A stretch of DNA of 64,000 nt. Source: Sipunculus nudus. Taxonomy: Eukaryota; Annelida; Sipuncula; Golfingiida; Sipunculidae. Under the pieces are notes generated by a model, which did no database searches, was not told the origin of the DNA, and saw only the letters and a list, made by a program, of their open reading frames with translations. Shown here one piece after another: positions 52,114-61,966 of this stretch. Position numbers and translations under genes: made by a program. Within the stretch, counting starts at the first letter, position 1. The number at the start of each line of letters is the position of its first letter. Where the stretch lies: NCBI GenBank assembly GCA_026874595.1, contig CM049306.1, forward strand, positions 89,510,642 through 89,574,641, in the 5' to 3' direction.

Positions 52114-54732
52114 ATGCGGTTTTCTCATGCCATGGCTCAATGGCGCGGAGATCCACATGATACTACTAGCGGACGAAGAAGAAGTGATCATTTGTTCGAA
52201 AATGGCACACTGGAGTCGGACAAAGAGTTCCACCGCAGGCTTGAAATACTGGACAGCGGGACGTGTTCTGGTGCTAACATTTCTGCGTGGACACCTGACA
52301 ACGCCGTCATGTCACAGTCTACCGCCAATAACCGTTTGCCTCCCTTGTACCATGTTTTACTGGTTCATTCCGCTCGTACCAGGGAGAGTCTGAGGACTGC
52401 AAGACTCAAAATGCGCACCATGAGGGACGGGTACCTACCGCTTTTACGGCTGAAAGCGAAACGGCTGCACGATGAAGCTGTGACAGACGTCCACGACCGA
52501 TACCGGACAGAGTTGTTGGACCTCATACGGTTAATGGAACCGGGGACCCAGGACGCGCTGTGCATCGCCGGGGAAAGGGTTAAGGGGTTAGCCGAAGACT
52601 TTTCACGACGGACCACAGGCGACACCGCCCGTGCGGCTGAACTCACGGATGCACTCATGGGACATTTGACAACACTGAACGACGCATTCAGTCGACGGCC
52701 TCAAGAAATGGTCCATCCAGAGGAAGAGGACCAGCGCAGGTCTCGTAGCCCATTGCGTCAACCAACATCACGACCCTGCCCTGATGAACTGATGAGTCAT
52801 GGAAACAAAGCAGACGCTTCTGTTCCCCCGCTCGTGGAGCAGCTGGTACCAATGATGGTAAAAACGGTAGATGGCCAGACACGTACTAAAAGGGCTTTGC
52901 AGACAATGAACATGTCAAAACGCGCGTTGCTTACGTGCCGCCAACGTTTACCTGCATTTCAACTTCCGACCGAGCATGCGAAAAGAGTACTCGCGGCTTC
53001 CACGCAACAGTGTGATCGCCCAGCATTGCCCGTGTACGGTCCCGAGACACATTTACTTTTCCATATGATTACGTCAAAGGGGAAAAAAATAAAGGATTTC
53101 ACCAGGTCACGTTTGTCCAGTTTGCAAGAGACATTGCTCCGGCATGAAATGGGACCAACCGACCCGTCCTTGGCTAACGTGAACCTGGTCCCGCCAGGCC
53201 GCCAGGGAAGCAGCGGGGCCTGGAGGGTGCCACAGGACAGTAAGGGTTCTTTCGTTACCGTCGCACCAGCATTCGTGCTCGCTGTCAACAACGCCGTGGC
53301 AGATGTCGGAACGTTGACCCACCAACTGGACTGTGATGCGAACCGGCACTTCTCGGACCTCTACGCCGGCCTTTGGTACCTGTACGCTTGGTATGAGATA
53401 TCGCAAAATAACCGTCAGATACAATATGTGATGTCCCGCAGGTGGGCGGATGTCGTGGCGAGCACGCCAGTGGCTCTCGAGTGTTACTACGACATGTTCC
53501 TGACGGGGTTCAAATGCGGAAAGAAGGATTTAGGTTACAGACCACTGTTGCAAACTGGACTGGAATGGGAGGCCCTCCCTCCTTTAGGAGGTTTTCCAAC
53601 GGCCGCTTCCGTATCGGGTTCTGTTGCTGCCACGACAGGTAACGATTCATGCTGGGAGGGCATACAAAATGACGTGTCCGAGTCCCAGAGGGAAGCAAGT
53701 GAAAGTCATATGACGCACGCGGACCCCTTGAACCAAAAGGCAGACTGGACACCTTACGTCGTGTGGCCACAGCCATCGTACGGCAGTGCGGAAAAGCTAA
53801 TGACGTCCTCATGCCACACGGCAGACATGCTGTACACTATGGTCTTTGGTGCCACGCCCAGGGACGAGGAAGGGAACCCGAGCTACCGGTTAGAGGACAG
53901 GCCCATTCAGGCCGTTCTGACAGACGAGAACGCATCAGATGACTGCAGGGGCGTCTTCTACGCGTTGTACAAGTACAGTAGCGTTCGGCGAGCAGCAGTG
54001 CTAGGGATTAACGTCACGCTGCTGCTGTACGCTATAGGATGGCACCGGACTAAACAAACATGGGAAGCGTTTACTTCATCTATTTTGATGTATTTGAAAG
54101 GTATGGATCGCCGAGTCACCACATCAAGCGCTTTCCCCGGTTTATGGCTTTTGTGTCTGCTGAACGACAGGCAAGACCTGGCGGGTGCAGTCAAAGCGTA
54201 CGAGGAAGAATGGGCCAAGCGTAGAGAAACAGAGAGTGCTGCTGAATCACGGGACACACTATACATCCCCGGAATGGAGATGCTCGAATGGATGGACAGG
54301 CAATACGACGGGGCACCTTACGCTTTGTTAGTTCTTCGCCAGCTTGTATACAACCTGACAGATATTGATAAACTCTCCGCAGATATATGTTTGGACCCTA
54401 CTGCAACTCTCCGCCTTGATGGTAAAAGACACAACAAAAAGTCACAGAAACTTGCAAAAATACGGTCCTCTGTTCTGTTACTGCGCAACATAGCATTTCA
54501 GGAGGTTGAAAAAAATATAAACGCTTTGGGAATTTGTACGGCATCAAACATACAAGAGGGCACAGCAGCACACACAAAATGGTACATACTAAAGAACGCC
54601 ATATACACCACCATGTACATGTTCAAACCCTTCGCAAACAATCTGTACTCGACCCCCAAAGGTCATGATTACGTATGGCAATTCATAACACAAGGTTTCA
54701 CGCATAAAGAAGAACCCAATGTTTTTATGTGA
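52114..54732 (+). CDS. Large hypothetical virus-type protein, 872 aa
   Basis: 872 aa from ATG 52114; Met7 at 52132 is an alternative. The first ~200 residues are charged and partly helical, a disordered stretch with RRSRSPLRQ follows (about 205-235), and the C-terminal two thirds appear globular and rich in Trp/Tyr. No family recognised. The location next to the 1230-aa gene and near the terminase suggests a virion or capsid-assembly role (inference only). AATAAA at 54875-54880. Converges with the 1230-aa minus-strand gene, 231 bp apart. Confidence 0.65.
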   Translation: MRFSHAMAQWRGDPHDTTSGRRRSDHLFENGTLESDKEFHRRLEILDSGTCSGANISAWTPDNAVMSQSTANNRLPPLYHVLLVHSARTRESLRTARLKMRTMRDGYLPLLRLKAKRLHDEAVTDVHDRYRTELLDLIRLMEPGTQDALCIAGERVKGLAEDFSRRTTGDTARAAELTDALMGHLTTLNDAFSRRPQEMVHPEEEDQRRSRSPLRQPTSRPCPDELMSHGNKADASVPPLVEQLVPMMVKTVDGQTRTKRALQTMNMSKRALLTCRQRLPAFQLPTEHAKRVLAASTQQCDRPALPVYGPETHLLFHMITSKGKKIKDFTRSRLSSLQETLLRHEMGPTDPSLANVNLVPPGRQGSSGAWRVPQDSKGSFVTVAPAFVLAVNNAVADVGTLTHQLDCDANRHFSDLYAGLWYLYAWYEISQNNRQIQYVMSRRWADVVASTPVALECYYDMFLTGFKCGKKDLGYRPLLQTGLEWEALPPLGGFPTAASVSGSVAATTGNDSCWEGIQNDVSESQREASESHMTHADPLNQKADWTPYVVWPQPSYGSAEKLMTSSCHTADMLYTMVFGATPRDEEGNPSYRLEDRPIQAVLTDENASDDCRGVFYALYKYSSVRRAAVLGINVTLLLYAIGWHRTKQTWEAFTSSILMYLKGMDRRVTTSSAFPGLWLLCLLNDRQDLAGAVKAYEEEWAKRRETESAAESRDTLYIPGMEMLEWMDRQYDGAPYALLVLRQLVYNLTDIDKLSADICLDPTATLRLDGKRHNKKSQKLAKIRSSVLLLRNIAFQEVEKNINALGICTASNIQEGTAAHTKWYILKNAIYTTMYMFKPFANNLYSTPKGHDYVWQFITQGFTHKEEPNVFM

Positions 54733-54874
54733 ATGTCGTATTCGAGAATGGCATCCATACACACGCATACTTATACACATTTGAATAGATTCACAAGAGA
54801 TATTGCATAATGCTTAAGTATAATATGTCAAACTGATATTTTGTGAACACTGTTGCTTTATATTATATATCAAC

Positions 54875-54880
54875 AATAAA
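54875..54880 (+). terminator. AATAAA poly(A) signal
   Basis: 142 bp after the stop of the 872-aa gene, in the gap between converging genes. Confidence 0.7.
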
Positions 54881-54963
54881 ACAGTTGTATGTCCATGATC
54901 TATTGTTTGTTATACATACATAGATATGTGTGTGTGTTGAAACATTAGTTTATATTTTGCTAT

Positions 54964-57900
54964 TTAAAGTTTGTAAGGTTCGACAGCGGGGGTGAGTCCT
55001 GATGTGGAGGTCCACGCCTGACACGTCATTTCTAATGTGTCCCACGGCACCTGCTGCTGCTTTTCGTTCACGTCTCCGTCAACAGCCCACAAGGCGTGGC
55101 GTTTCTGTTGAAGCCATGTGAAATAAGCGTAAACGCCATTTACAGGTGACAAGGACCCAACTGACGGGTCGGCTGTGCAGTCGTACAAAGCGGACATGAA
55201 ATCGCCATTGCGGGACCTGTAAGCTGTGCTTTGCCCGCTGAGAACAGAATCGGTCTTCCGCCCTACCCTGCCAAAACGGTCAGTTGGTCCGTGGCGTGCT
55301 CGTTGTGCGCAAGGGTCGTAATCGGCCGAGCACAACTGCAATGGTTTACACGCTGCAGGCGAAAACCGTTTGCGGAGTGTCCGCGCCAGCTGCGGCATAT
55401 GGGGCCCGCTCCCGACGGCCACTGAACCCCACGCATATACCAACGGGCAGTCTTCGGACTGATCGCAATCTCCGTCCGAAGCAGTGCTTTTTTCTGCGCC
55501 GCCCCGCGTGTCTCTTAAGTTGTAGACGCACGAAATCAGACGTGACGCCAGAAAATTTAATGGGCACTCATTGGCGCGTTCCGTGTTTTGCATGGCCCTC
55601 TGCATTGCAACGTCGAGCTCTCCTACGCTTTCAATGACACGCCGATGGGACTCCACAAGTGCGTGCAGGTTGTGAGGGTTGCTGGCTTTCGGGTACGTGG
55701 CGGAACAGCATTTGTGAAGATTGCACGGCAAAGACGCGGTGACTGACCTGTTTTCATCAACGTCGGCGTCCTCGACCGCCACGCATTCCGGCGTCTTGCC
55801 CGTGTTGCCCCCCACAGGGGTAACGTGAATATTTTTGATACGTAGACGTGTGGTGCACTTAATTGGGACGAGGACAGACAGTGCCACACCTGGAAACTTC
55901 CTTGCTTTCACCGCGCGTGTGTACCTGACCATTTTCCCTGGAATGCGTGACACGTTCGTTGGTCCGTGGTGGTCCACGCAAAAATTAACATTCACGACGA
56001 CAATACCGGGAACGTTCCGGGTCAAGTGGTGCTGCGCAACCGGGTCGGAAATGTGGGCACACACATGCCGTTGGAGTTCCGAGAGAAGGAGATTCTGTAT
56101 ACCTCCCCTGTTGTTGTTGGTCCGTTGGATCATGAGCCCTTGACTACGTTGAGCACTTCTAGAGAATGTTGCACCGGAATGATTTTTTACGGTCCCTTCA
56201 GAACTGTACGTGGTCATCCTGGGGCCGCTGAACGTGACGTACACGCGATTCGTATCAAAAGCCGTGCCTCCCCATGCAAGGTGTACGGCACCTGCCGTAT
56301 CACCGCTTCCAAGTACGGCGCCCCCTTGACTGGAACTGCCCCAGACGGAAATATACGGAGACGCCAGGGGGATCTTCCCATAAACAGGGTGAGGCATTTT
56401 GCAGTCGTCAGAACCCGTCGCACGCCAGACAACCTGGGTGGCATCGTCATTAAAAGACAGACACTGCAGCACGTGCACATCCAGCAAACCCGGATCGGGT
56501 CGCTGGTCTGTGTCTGGAACGCTTGACGCCTGGCGCGCCGACCGATAGACATCACTCAGTGCTTCGTCTGAATTGAAGGGAGCGGGTACAGGATGGACAT
56601 TAGGGTTCCGTATAAGATCGTTCAGCGTTTCCAAAATCCCGACGAAGCGCGCAGAAGCTGCAGTGCCCTCTTGCGCGGTCTGTGGATGAGCGTTCTGCCA
56701 GTTGTTGGTTTTCCACGGCATAACGTCTCGCCATTCCCTGTGTAGAGACACGGTCGCGGGGACATAGTGAGCCTTCCACCAGGCTGTGGCCGGACACGAG
56801 ACGTGACTCTCCGACACGTCTGTCGCATCTCGTGCATGGCCACACCGTCTCGGAGAAACCGCGCAACCGACTGCAAGATGTAACAGTAACCGTTTGATCT
56901 GAACAGACCTGCACCCGAATCCAAGAAGACAACTCGTCGGGTGTCTTTGACCGCTCCCAGACCCATTTTCCAGGCTGACCTTTTCATGATCTGCCTGCCA
57001 TTCCAAAATGTCCCAGCATTCAGGGCAAGGTGTTTCAGCCGGCCCAGCTGCTTCAGTCCTTTTGTGACAGAAGTGGTCCGTTTCTGGCGCACCTGACGGA
57101 AACCAAACCCAGAACATGTCGCTGTTTTTGTTCCATTTCTTTTTAGAAGGTCCAGTCTTCTCATCTTTCACACAGCTGCGCGGCGAAGTTGATTGGAAAC
57201 CACCTCGGGTGAGCACGTCGGGAATTAAACTAGACCTGTGGTGCCAAGGCACACTGAAACTGCGGGCCCGAGGATCGTGGGAACTAGGCGGTTTGAAACG
57301 CAAGAGGCCCTGGGACGTACGGTATGCTTTAAGGAAGAGGTCGTGCCTGTAAGCCTTTATGCCCGGCACGCCTACGAAACCGTCCACCTCCGTGAACGGG
57401 ATGCAAACCTCATTGGCCTGTCGATTGACTTGGCTCACGAGGTTTCTGCACGTGTTCAACAGGTGGTGCACAGCATGACATATGTTCCACACACCTTCAC
57501 CACGTTTGATAAAAGTTACTCTTTCGTTTGCGGCCTGCGCAAGCGCATCTGCGATCTGTTCAGTACGCAAGATGGCATTGTACTCCCCGAACATGCCTGT
57601 GTCTACAGCGTATTGCATCCAGGCGACGTTTGCAGCCTCCCACCACCCCGCTGCTGCGGTACGGCGCAGAGTCTGAACGGGAATCGGCAGCGCCTTTTCT
57701 GCCAGGGCGTTCTGTATGAATACAGGGTACTTATGACTGCATATACCTATGGCACGTTCAGGGGACAAAAGTCTGCACAGGAGATACAAGAGGGCTGAAT
57801 CGGGCACGCGACTCAGAGACGGTAAGCATGCTTCCATTAGCATGCGGTCGAACAACGTGTGGAAGTGTTCAGCTGGACGCGTGGACGGGTTGCTACCTGA

Positions 57901-58656
57901 CACCGCCCATGAATCTAAATGTGGCTTACAACTGACATGGCCTGATGGCCACACGATAAAAAAACGAGACCTGACGCACGTCCGCGTTTCCAGGCACAGG
58001 CGTTTTGCTGACGGGGCCCGTCCGTCAGTATCGTCCAGATCTGGTTGACATGTTCCCGCGTAACGGCAGAAACCGGCCGATGCTCTGTTCCATTCAGGTG
58101 TAGCGTTCCAAGCAGGGGGCTGCTTGCCACAACGAGCAGACAGGCCGTTCCACGTGTCCGTCACGTCGTAAGCTAGCACGTCGCGTGCCAACTCTTCTTT
58201 TGCTGAGTCCTGATATGGACATATCACCCTGACATGCACAACACCCGCCCCTTCGACCATCCGTGTCGCGGCATGTTCCAGTGCCACGATGAAACGGTGA
58301 CGTAAATGTTCTGATATATCATCGGCACCCGGTGTGCAGAAACGGGCCAGCAAGACAGCCACTTTTGTCATACGGACACCGTCCACATCCGGCACGGGCT
58401 GTGAAACGCACCACCGGGTCCCGCAAGCCTTTACAACGCTGTCGACCAGTTCAACTTCTCTCTTGTAGTCAGTGTGAGTGGAGGGTGGGAACGGGAAACT
58501 GCGCGCAAACAGGTGACCGAATATCTGAAGGAGACGACGGTGATCCCAACCGTCTTTTGATTGTGCATGATAATCCCTCACCTTGTGTACTGGGACCCAT
58601 TCATCAAGGATGCAAGGTGTGTCGATCCTGGCAGAAACCTGGCACAGGTCCTCCAT
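54964..58656 (-). CDS. Very large protein, candidate major capsid protein (1230 aa)
   Basis: 1230 aa from ATG 58656; the open frame begins slightly upstream at a TTG. It has scattered Cys and Trp, no membrane segments and no long coiled coils, so it is a large, multi-domain soluble protein. No motif allows a firm family call. Herpesvirus major capsid proteins are of this size, and in oyster herpesvirus the capsid gene lies a few genes from the terminase (from memory), as here, so major capsid protein is a reasonable hypothesis. A TATAAAAA box at 58734-58741 and a perfect CACGTG-containing palindrome upstream suggest a strong promoter. A different large tegument protein is the main alternative. 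Confidence 0.7.
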   Translation of the reverse strand: MEDLCQVSARIDTPCILDEWVPVHKVRDYHAQSKDGWDHRRLLQIFGHLFARSFPFPPSTHTDYKREVELVDSVVKACGTRWCVSQPVPDVDGVRMTKVAVLLARFCTPGADDISEHLRHRFIVALEHAATRMVEGAGVVHVRVICPYQDSAKEELARDVLAYDVTDTWNGLSARCGKQPPAWNATPEWNRASAGFCRYAGTCQPDLDDTDGRAPSAKRLCLETRTCVRSRFFIVWPSGHVSCKPHLDSWAVSGSNPSTRPAEHFHTLFDRMLMEACLPSLSRVPDSALLYLLCRLLSPERAIGICSHKYPVFIQNALAEKALPIPVQTLRRTAAAGWWEAANVAWMQYAVDTGMFGEYNAILRTEQIADALAQAANERVTFIKRGEGVWNICHAVHHLLNTCRNLVSQVNRQANEVCIPFTEVDGFVGVPGIKAYRHDLFLKAYRTSQGLLRFKPPSSHDPRARSFSVPWHHRSSLIPDVLTRGGFQSTSPRSCVKDEKTGPSKKKWNKNSDMFWVWFPSGAPETDHFCHKRTEAAGPAETPCPECWDILEWQADHEKVSLENGSGSGQRHPTSCLLGFGCRSVQIKRLLLHLAVGCAVSPRRCGHARDATDVSESHVSCPATAWWKAHYVPATVSLHREWRDVMPWKTNNWQNAHPQTAQEGTAASARFVGILETLNDLIRNPNVHPVPAPFNSDEALSDVYRSARQASSVPDTDQRPDPGLLDVHVLQCLSFNDDATQVVWRATGSDDCKMPHPVYGKIPLASPYISVWGSSSQGGAVLGSGDTAGAVHLAWGGTAFDTNRVYVTFSGPRMTTYSSEGTVKNHSGATFSRSAQRSQGLMIQRTNNNRGGIQNLLLSELQRHVCAHISDPVAQHHLTRNVPGIVVVNVNFCVDHHGPTNVSRIPGKMVRYTRAVKARKFPGVALSVLVPIKCTTRLRIKNIHVTPVGGNTGKTPECVAVEDADVDENRSVTASLPCNLHKCCSATYPKASNPHNLHALVESHRRVIESVGELDVAMQRAMQNTERANECPLNFLASRLISCVYNLRDTRGGAEKSTASDGDCDQSEDCPLVYAWGSVAVGSGPHMPQLARTLRKRFSPAACKPLQLCSADYDPCAQRARHGPTDRFGRVGRKTDSVLSGQSTAYRSRNGDFMSALYDCTADPSVGSLSPVNGVYAYFTWLQQKRHALWAVDGDVNEKQQQVPWDTLEMTCQAWTSTSGLTPAVEPYKL

Positions 58657-58733
58657 CCCGCTTCCTCTCTCCACAGCCTGTAACTGCAATTATGATATGC
58701 AACACACTGGCTAACATCGGTGCGTGTCTGTTT

Positions 58734-58785
58734 TTTTTATACATCCTAATCTGCTACTGAATCATGATCACGTGATCACGTGATC
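58734..58785 (-). promoter_or_regulatory. Promoter of the 1230-aa gene: TATA box and double CACGTG palindrome
   Basis: On the minus strand a 20-bp perfect palindrome at 58766-58785 (two overlapping ATCACGTGAT units) lies about 24 bp upstream of TATAAAAA at 58734-58741. The ATG is about 80 bp further on. CACGTG is the E-box bound by bHLH factors. Confidence 0.65.
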
Positions 58786-58889
58786 TATCTGGCGAAAGAA
58801 GACTGCTATGAATGACACATCCATCACACACAATAATGCTATACCACACACCTTTTTCAAATAAAAACAAACAACAGCATGCCATATTT

Positions 58890-58895
58890 TTTATT
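58890..58895 (-). terminator. AATAAA poly(A) signal, minus strand
   Basis: About 70 bp beyond the stop of the 393-aa gene. Confidence 0.7.
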
Positions 58896-58965
58896 GCATT
58901 TACAATCCACCATGTACATTGCTCATATATATATAGAGCGAGAGAAAGATGTTTTTCATGCCTTG

Positions 58966-60147
58966 TCAATGCAATACAACTCTTTTCAGGAACGTTGCTG
59001 CATCGTATATGTCTCTCGTGAAGTTTCCCGGGATGACATGGAGGCGCAACCACGAGATCGCGTCTATAGACCTGTGGCCATCACAAACGTATAAGCACAC
59101 AACAAACAAAGCTGTACAAATACACGAAAATACTAAGTACACCTTGCATGCATACAGTCGGCGAACGTGGCACAAAAAAAAAAGCAGAACCAGACTCGAG
59201 ACACTCGTCAGAAACCACGTAAGTACACGCACCACATTACCAACGAGGCTGCTGGAGAACCGAGGCCATATGTGCGTTCTCCTAAAGCGCATCCACAGTT
59301 TCCTGAAAGGCAGGTTCGGATCGGACGCCGCCAGCAGGCTGTGCAAGGTGGTCTTAGATCGTCCGTACAGTCCTGTCCTTTCCTGGCATTTCGAATCAGC
59401 ATTACGGGACCAAAATTCGGCGACTGCCCTGTCTTCTTCCTGTAAAATGTTCCTTGAACGGTTCACCAGACTACCGTCGTATTTCACGGCTGATCCCGCC
59501 TGCATGCGCTTCTTGTAATTCACAAGACGCAGAGGATACACTGGCCCGGCTGTAGTCTGCACGTCCTGCGATACCCGTTCCAAACATATGGCGTCTTCCT
59601 CGACACTTTCACTTTCTGTTTCGGAATCTGTGCAGTATACAGAGCAATCAGAGTCACTGGAACTGTCTTCGTTGTCATCAACGACGTCGCTGTGAGTGAC
59701 GCGCGGATGCCGCAGGAAACTGTGTAAGGGGACCATGCAAGGCATCTCACCCGCGCTGGTTTCACCCAGCGGCTGGATGTACTCGGTATTCACCTTGTGA
59801 TACGTCATGTCGCAGTCTGGCTCTGTTTCCGACCCGGGGCGTCTCACGATGGACACGAGTCCACCAGCAGCCTGACTCATTAATTTCAGATACCATGTCC
59901 CCGACCCGTCCAGCACCCGTAATACTTTGTACAGCGAAGATAGGCTAACCCGTTTGATACCTGCGCAGCTGCCGATGTTGACGCAGGCGGGTGTATTGGG
60001 ATCAGAAACAGACGGACATACATGTTCCCCCAATAACCTGAAATCCAAAGAATGTTTGGGGTTTTCATATTGCACGTGAGCCTGCACGACGTCCCGAAGT
60101 GCGGGCGGCCGTTCACTTCCCTTCCCTGCAGCGTGATCCTCAAACAT
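58966..60147 (-). CDS. Membrane protein with acidic domain and two C-terminal membrane segments
   Basis: 393 aa from ATG 60147. A soluble N-terminal part (about 1-165) is followed by a very acidic Ser-rich stretch (about 170-200: DDNEDSSSDSDCS), a basic region, and two hydrophobic segments at about 314-333 and 342-362 (LTWFLTSVSSLVLLFFLC; VYLVFSCICTALFVVCLYVC). This is the layout of a tail-anchored or hairpin envelope protein, or of an egress-type protein. No family recognised. It starts 13 bp after the stop of the next upstream minus-strand gene in another frame, so co-transcription or a frameshift join is possible. Confidence 0.7.
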   Translation of the reverse strand: MFEDHAAGKGSERPPALRDVVQAHVQYENPKHSLDFRLLGEHVCPSVSDPNTPACVNIGSCAGIKRVSLSSLYKVLRVLDGSGTWYLKLMSQAAGGLVSIVRRPGSETEPDCDMTYHKVNTEYIQPLGETSAGEMPCMVPLHSFLRHPRVTHSDVVDDNEDSSSDSDCSVYCTDSETESESVEEDAICLERVSQDVQTTAGPVYPLRLVNYKKRMQAGSAVKYDGSLVNRSRNILQEEDRAVAEFWSRNADSKCQERTGLYGRSKTTLHSLLAASDPNLPFRKLWMRFRRTHIWPRFSSSLVGNVVRVLTWFLTSVSSLVLLFFLCHVRRLYACKVYLVFSCICTALFVVCLYVCDGHRSIDAISWLRLHVIPGNFTRDIYDAATFLKRVVLH

Positions 60148-60160
60148 GCCTTCCCTGACC

Positions 60161-60460
60161 TCAAATGCTGGTGCAGTCCCGAAGCAGACGTAGATTGTTG
60201 GTCACAGCTTTGGAGTGTACTTCACAAAAGTGTCCGTCTCTTGCGCTCTGAATGGCAGATGCCCTGACCCCGGTCACAACAAAATGTTGGAGAGCAGACA
60301 GTGAGGTGCAAGGTCGATTATCCTTTGTCCGTGGAAATGTGTCCAGTAGCTCTCTCGGTGTCACGGTCTGGAAGTACACCAGATCGGTTGCGGGCGATGA
60401 CTGCTGCTGAGTCGCGCGTGACGCATCATTACCCGACCCATCGGCAGTCTGTTGATACAT
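60161..60460 (-). CDS. Small hypothetical protein between terminase and membrane-protein genes
   Basis: 99 aa from ATG 60460 (the longer frame begins at GTG 60493). Hydrophilic, Gln/Ser-rich N-terminus, no recognised domain. An AAATAAAA stretch at 60525-60532 could serve as its TATA box and also as the terminase poly(A) signal. It could alternatively be an upstream exon or a frame-shifted piece of the 393-aa gene. Confidence 0.5.
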   Translation of the reverse strand: MYQQTADGSGNDASRATQQQSSPATDLVYFQTVTPRELLDTFPRTKDNRPCTSLSALQHFVVTGVRASAIQSARDGHFCEVHSKAVTNNLRLLRDCTSI

Positions 60461-60525
60461 ACGGGCACGTGTCAGATTTTCCGAACATAACACGCAGTGC
60501 GTACCATTTTAGGACATGTGCCCCT

Positions 60526-60531
60526 TTTATT
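60526..60531 (-). terminator. AATAAA poly(A) signal of the terminase gene
   Basis: 23 bp after the terminase stop, on the minus strand. Confidence 0.7.
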
Positions 60532-60553
60532 TAAGGGGAAAACATCGTGCATC

Positions 60554-61846
60554 CTAAATAATGGACGTGTGCAACGGTGCCAACTCATGTACGTTAAAGT
60601 TTTCGTTTCTCTCGTTTAGCAACAGGTTGTATGCCAGTATCAGGGAAAGGGCCACGTCATCCTGTGTATGATCGTGGGGCTTTCGGTCCGGCCGGAATTT
60701 CGACAGCTGCTCCGTGATCAAATTTCTAGCGTCCAACCCGGCATGCTCAAGTGCCGAGCTGGCGAGGCTCATTGACAAACGCACGATGCGACTGTTGAAT
60801 GCACTTTGAAAGAGGGACACTAAAGTTTTTTTCTGTTTGTCCAGGAAGAAACCCGCAACCTCGGCTGTCCCGAAATCCCGCACGGATTGGAGCCCAACCG
60901 TCTTGGCATCCTTCTCTGTCCTCCTCCTGTGGGTGAATTGAAACGACAGCGACCGAACCGGCCCGGCCATTTTTTTGGCGGCGTTGTGTATGAAATGACA
61001 AATCTGCACGGCCAGGTGTTCGTTGCTATTGCTTTCCACAGCGACAACAGCAGTCTTGAAACGGGACGAGTATGTCAGCGGGCACGCGTGCATATTCACA
61101 ACACGCTGCAGCAGGCGCAAAACCGCCAGCCCAATGAAAACTTCCGCTGGTACGCTGTGTTCTATCAAACGCACCTCGTCCAATCCGAGGACGACCGCCA
61201 TGCGTCTGGTTTTGTTTGAGGGGACCCTGCGGGAAACACGACCGGACGGCGGAGCGCCAGGTGTGTAACGACACACGCAAGCTATTCCTGAAGCAGACAC
61301 CGACACGTTGGTGGTGTAAGCTGGGTCCACGTACACAAACAATGTATCACCCAAACAATCGACATTGTTGAATGTATCCAAGTCATTCAAACCGTCTTTC
61401 ATTTCTTCCAGGACAGATCGTGAAAAAAGCCCAACCTCATCCCCCGAATTCTGCCCATCCGGCTGCCCGTCGCCGCGCCCCAGACTAACGCCCATATTTT
61501 CTGTTTCGTAGCTGTGAGGTTCCAACGTGTTCATAACCGTCTTTTGTACAACGTCCGTCGTGATGTGAGGCGGCAGGGACATGACGTAGTGGTGACACGC
61601 TATGGCTTCCGGCGACTCGGCAACGCGTGGAACGTCTGCAGGACAGCTGAAGCACACGCGGTAGTAAGCAACCCCTGTCCGTTCCAACTTCAGTAAGGCG
61701 CATGTATTCTCAGCCGACGTGTTCATCGAAGATGTGAGCACCAACTTGGTCCCTCTGCGGTTCACATAAGGCAACAGGTGTGTCAACGTTTTCACAAATC
61801 CAGCTTCGTCAACATACACGATGTCGTACGTGTGACCCCTGCCAGC
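60554..61846 (-). CDS. Herpesvirus-type terminase large subunit (ATPase/nuclease), second exon
   Basis: About 430 codons. Terminase cuts and pumps viral DNA into capsids. Near its start is Walker B (DIVYVDEAGF), then motif III (LTSSMNTSAENT), and then an RNase H-fold nuclease with VYVDPAY (first Asp), VVAVESNS (Glu) and QDDVALSLILAY (paired Asp); all four nuclease acids expected in the pUL15/ORF109 family are present. Walker A is missing. The open frame runs 47 codons further upstream but starts at GTG, and a good acceptor (pyrimidine tract ending TTTCAG, AG at 61847-61848) sits directly before GCTGGC. So this is exon 2 of a spliced gene, as in many herpesviruses. Exon 1 is not seen and probably lies beyond 64000. 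Confidence 0.9.
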   Translation of the reverse strand, partial: AGRGHTYDIVYVDEAGFVKTLTHLLPYVNRRGTKLVLTSSMNTSAENTCALLKLERTGVAYYRVCFSCPADVPRVAESPEAIACHHYVMSLPPHITTDVVQKTVMNTLEPHSYETENMGVSLGRGDGQPDGQNSGDEVGLFSRSVLEEMKDGLNDLDTFNNVDCLGDTLFVYVDPAYTTNVSVSASGIACVCRYTPGAPPSGRVSRRVPSNKTRRMAVVLGLDEVRLIEHSVPAEVFIGLAVLRLLQRVVNMHACPLTYSSRFKTAVVAVESNSNEHLAVQICHFIHNAAKKMAGPVRSLSFQFTHRRRTEKDAKTVGLQSVRDFGTAEVAGFFLDKQKKTLVSLFQSAFNSRIVRLSMSLASSALEHAGLDARNLITEQLSKFRPDRKPHDHTQDDVALSLILAYNLLLNERNENFNVHELAPLHTSII

Positions 61847-61867
61847 CTGAAACGAACGAGGAAAGAA
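61847..61867 (-). other. Predicted splice acceptor of terminase exon 2
   Basis: On the minus strand a TTTCCTCGTTCGTTTCAG tract ends at 61847, in phase 0 just ahead of the Walker B region. No donor could be assigned in the window. Confidence 0.65.
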
Positions 61868-61910
61868 CACGTCACTGATTATAAAAAAGGCCATGGTGGC
61901 GACACAACAA

Positions 61911-61917
61911 TATAAAA
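61911..61917 (+). promoter_or_regulatory. TATA box inside the predicted terminase intron
   Basis: TATAAAA on the plus strand, 50 bp before ATG 61967, overlapping the antisense intron of the terminase. A second TATAAAAAA lies near 61880. Confidence 0.65.
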
Positions 61918-61966
61918 GCACGTGAGTGCGCAGATTCATCAGACACATATTCAAAAGGGAGGGTGG

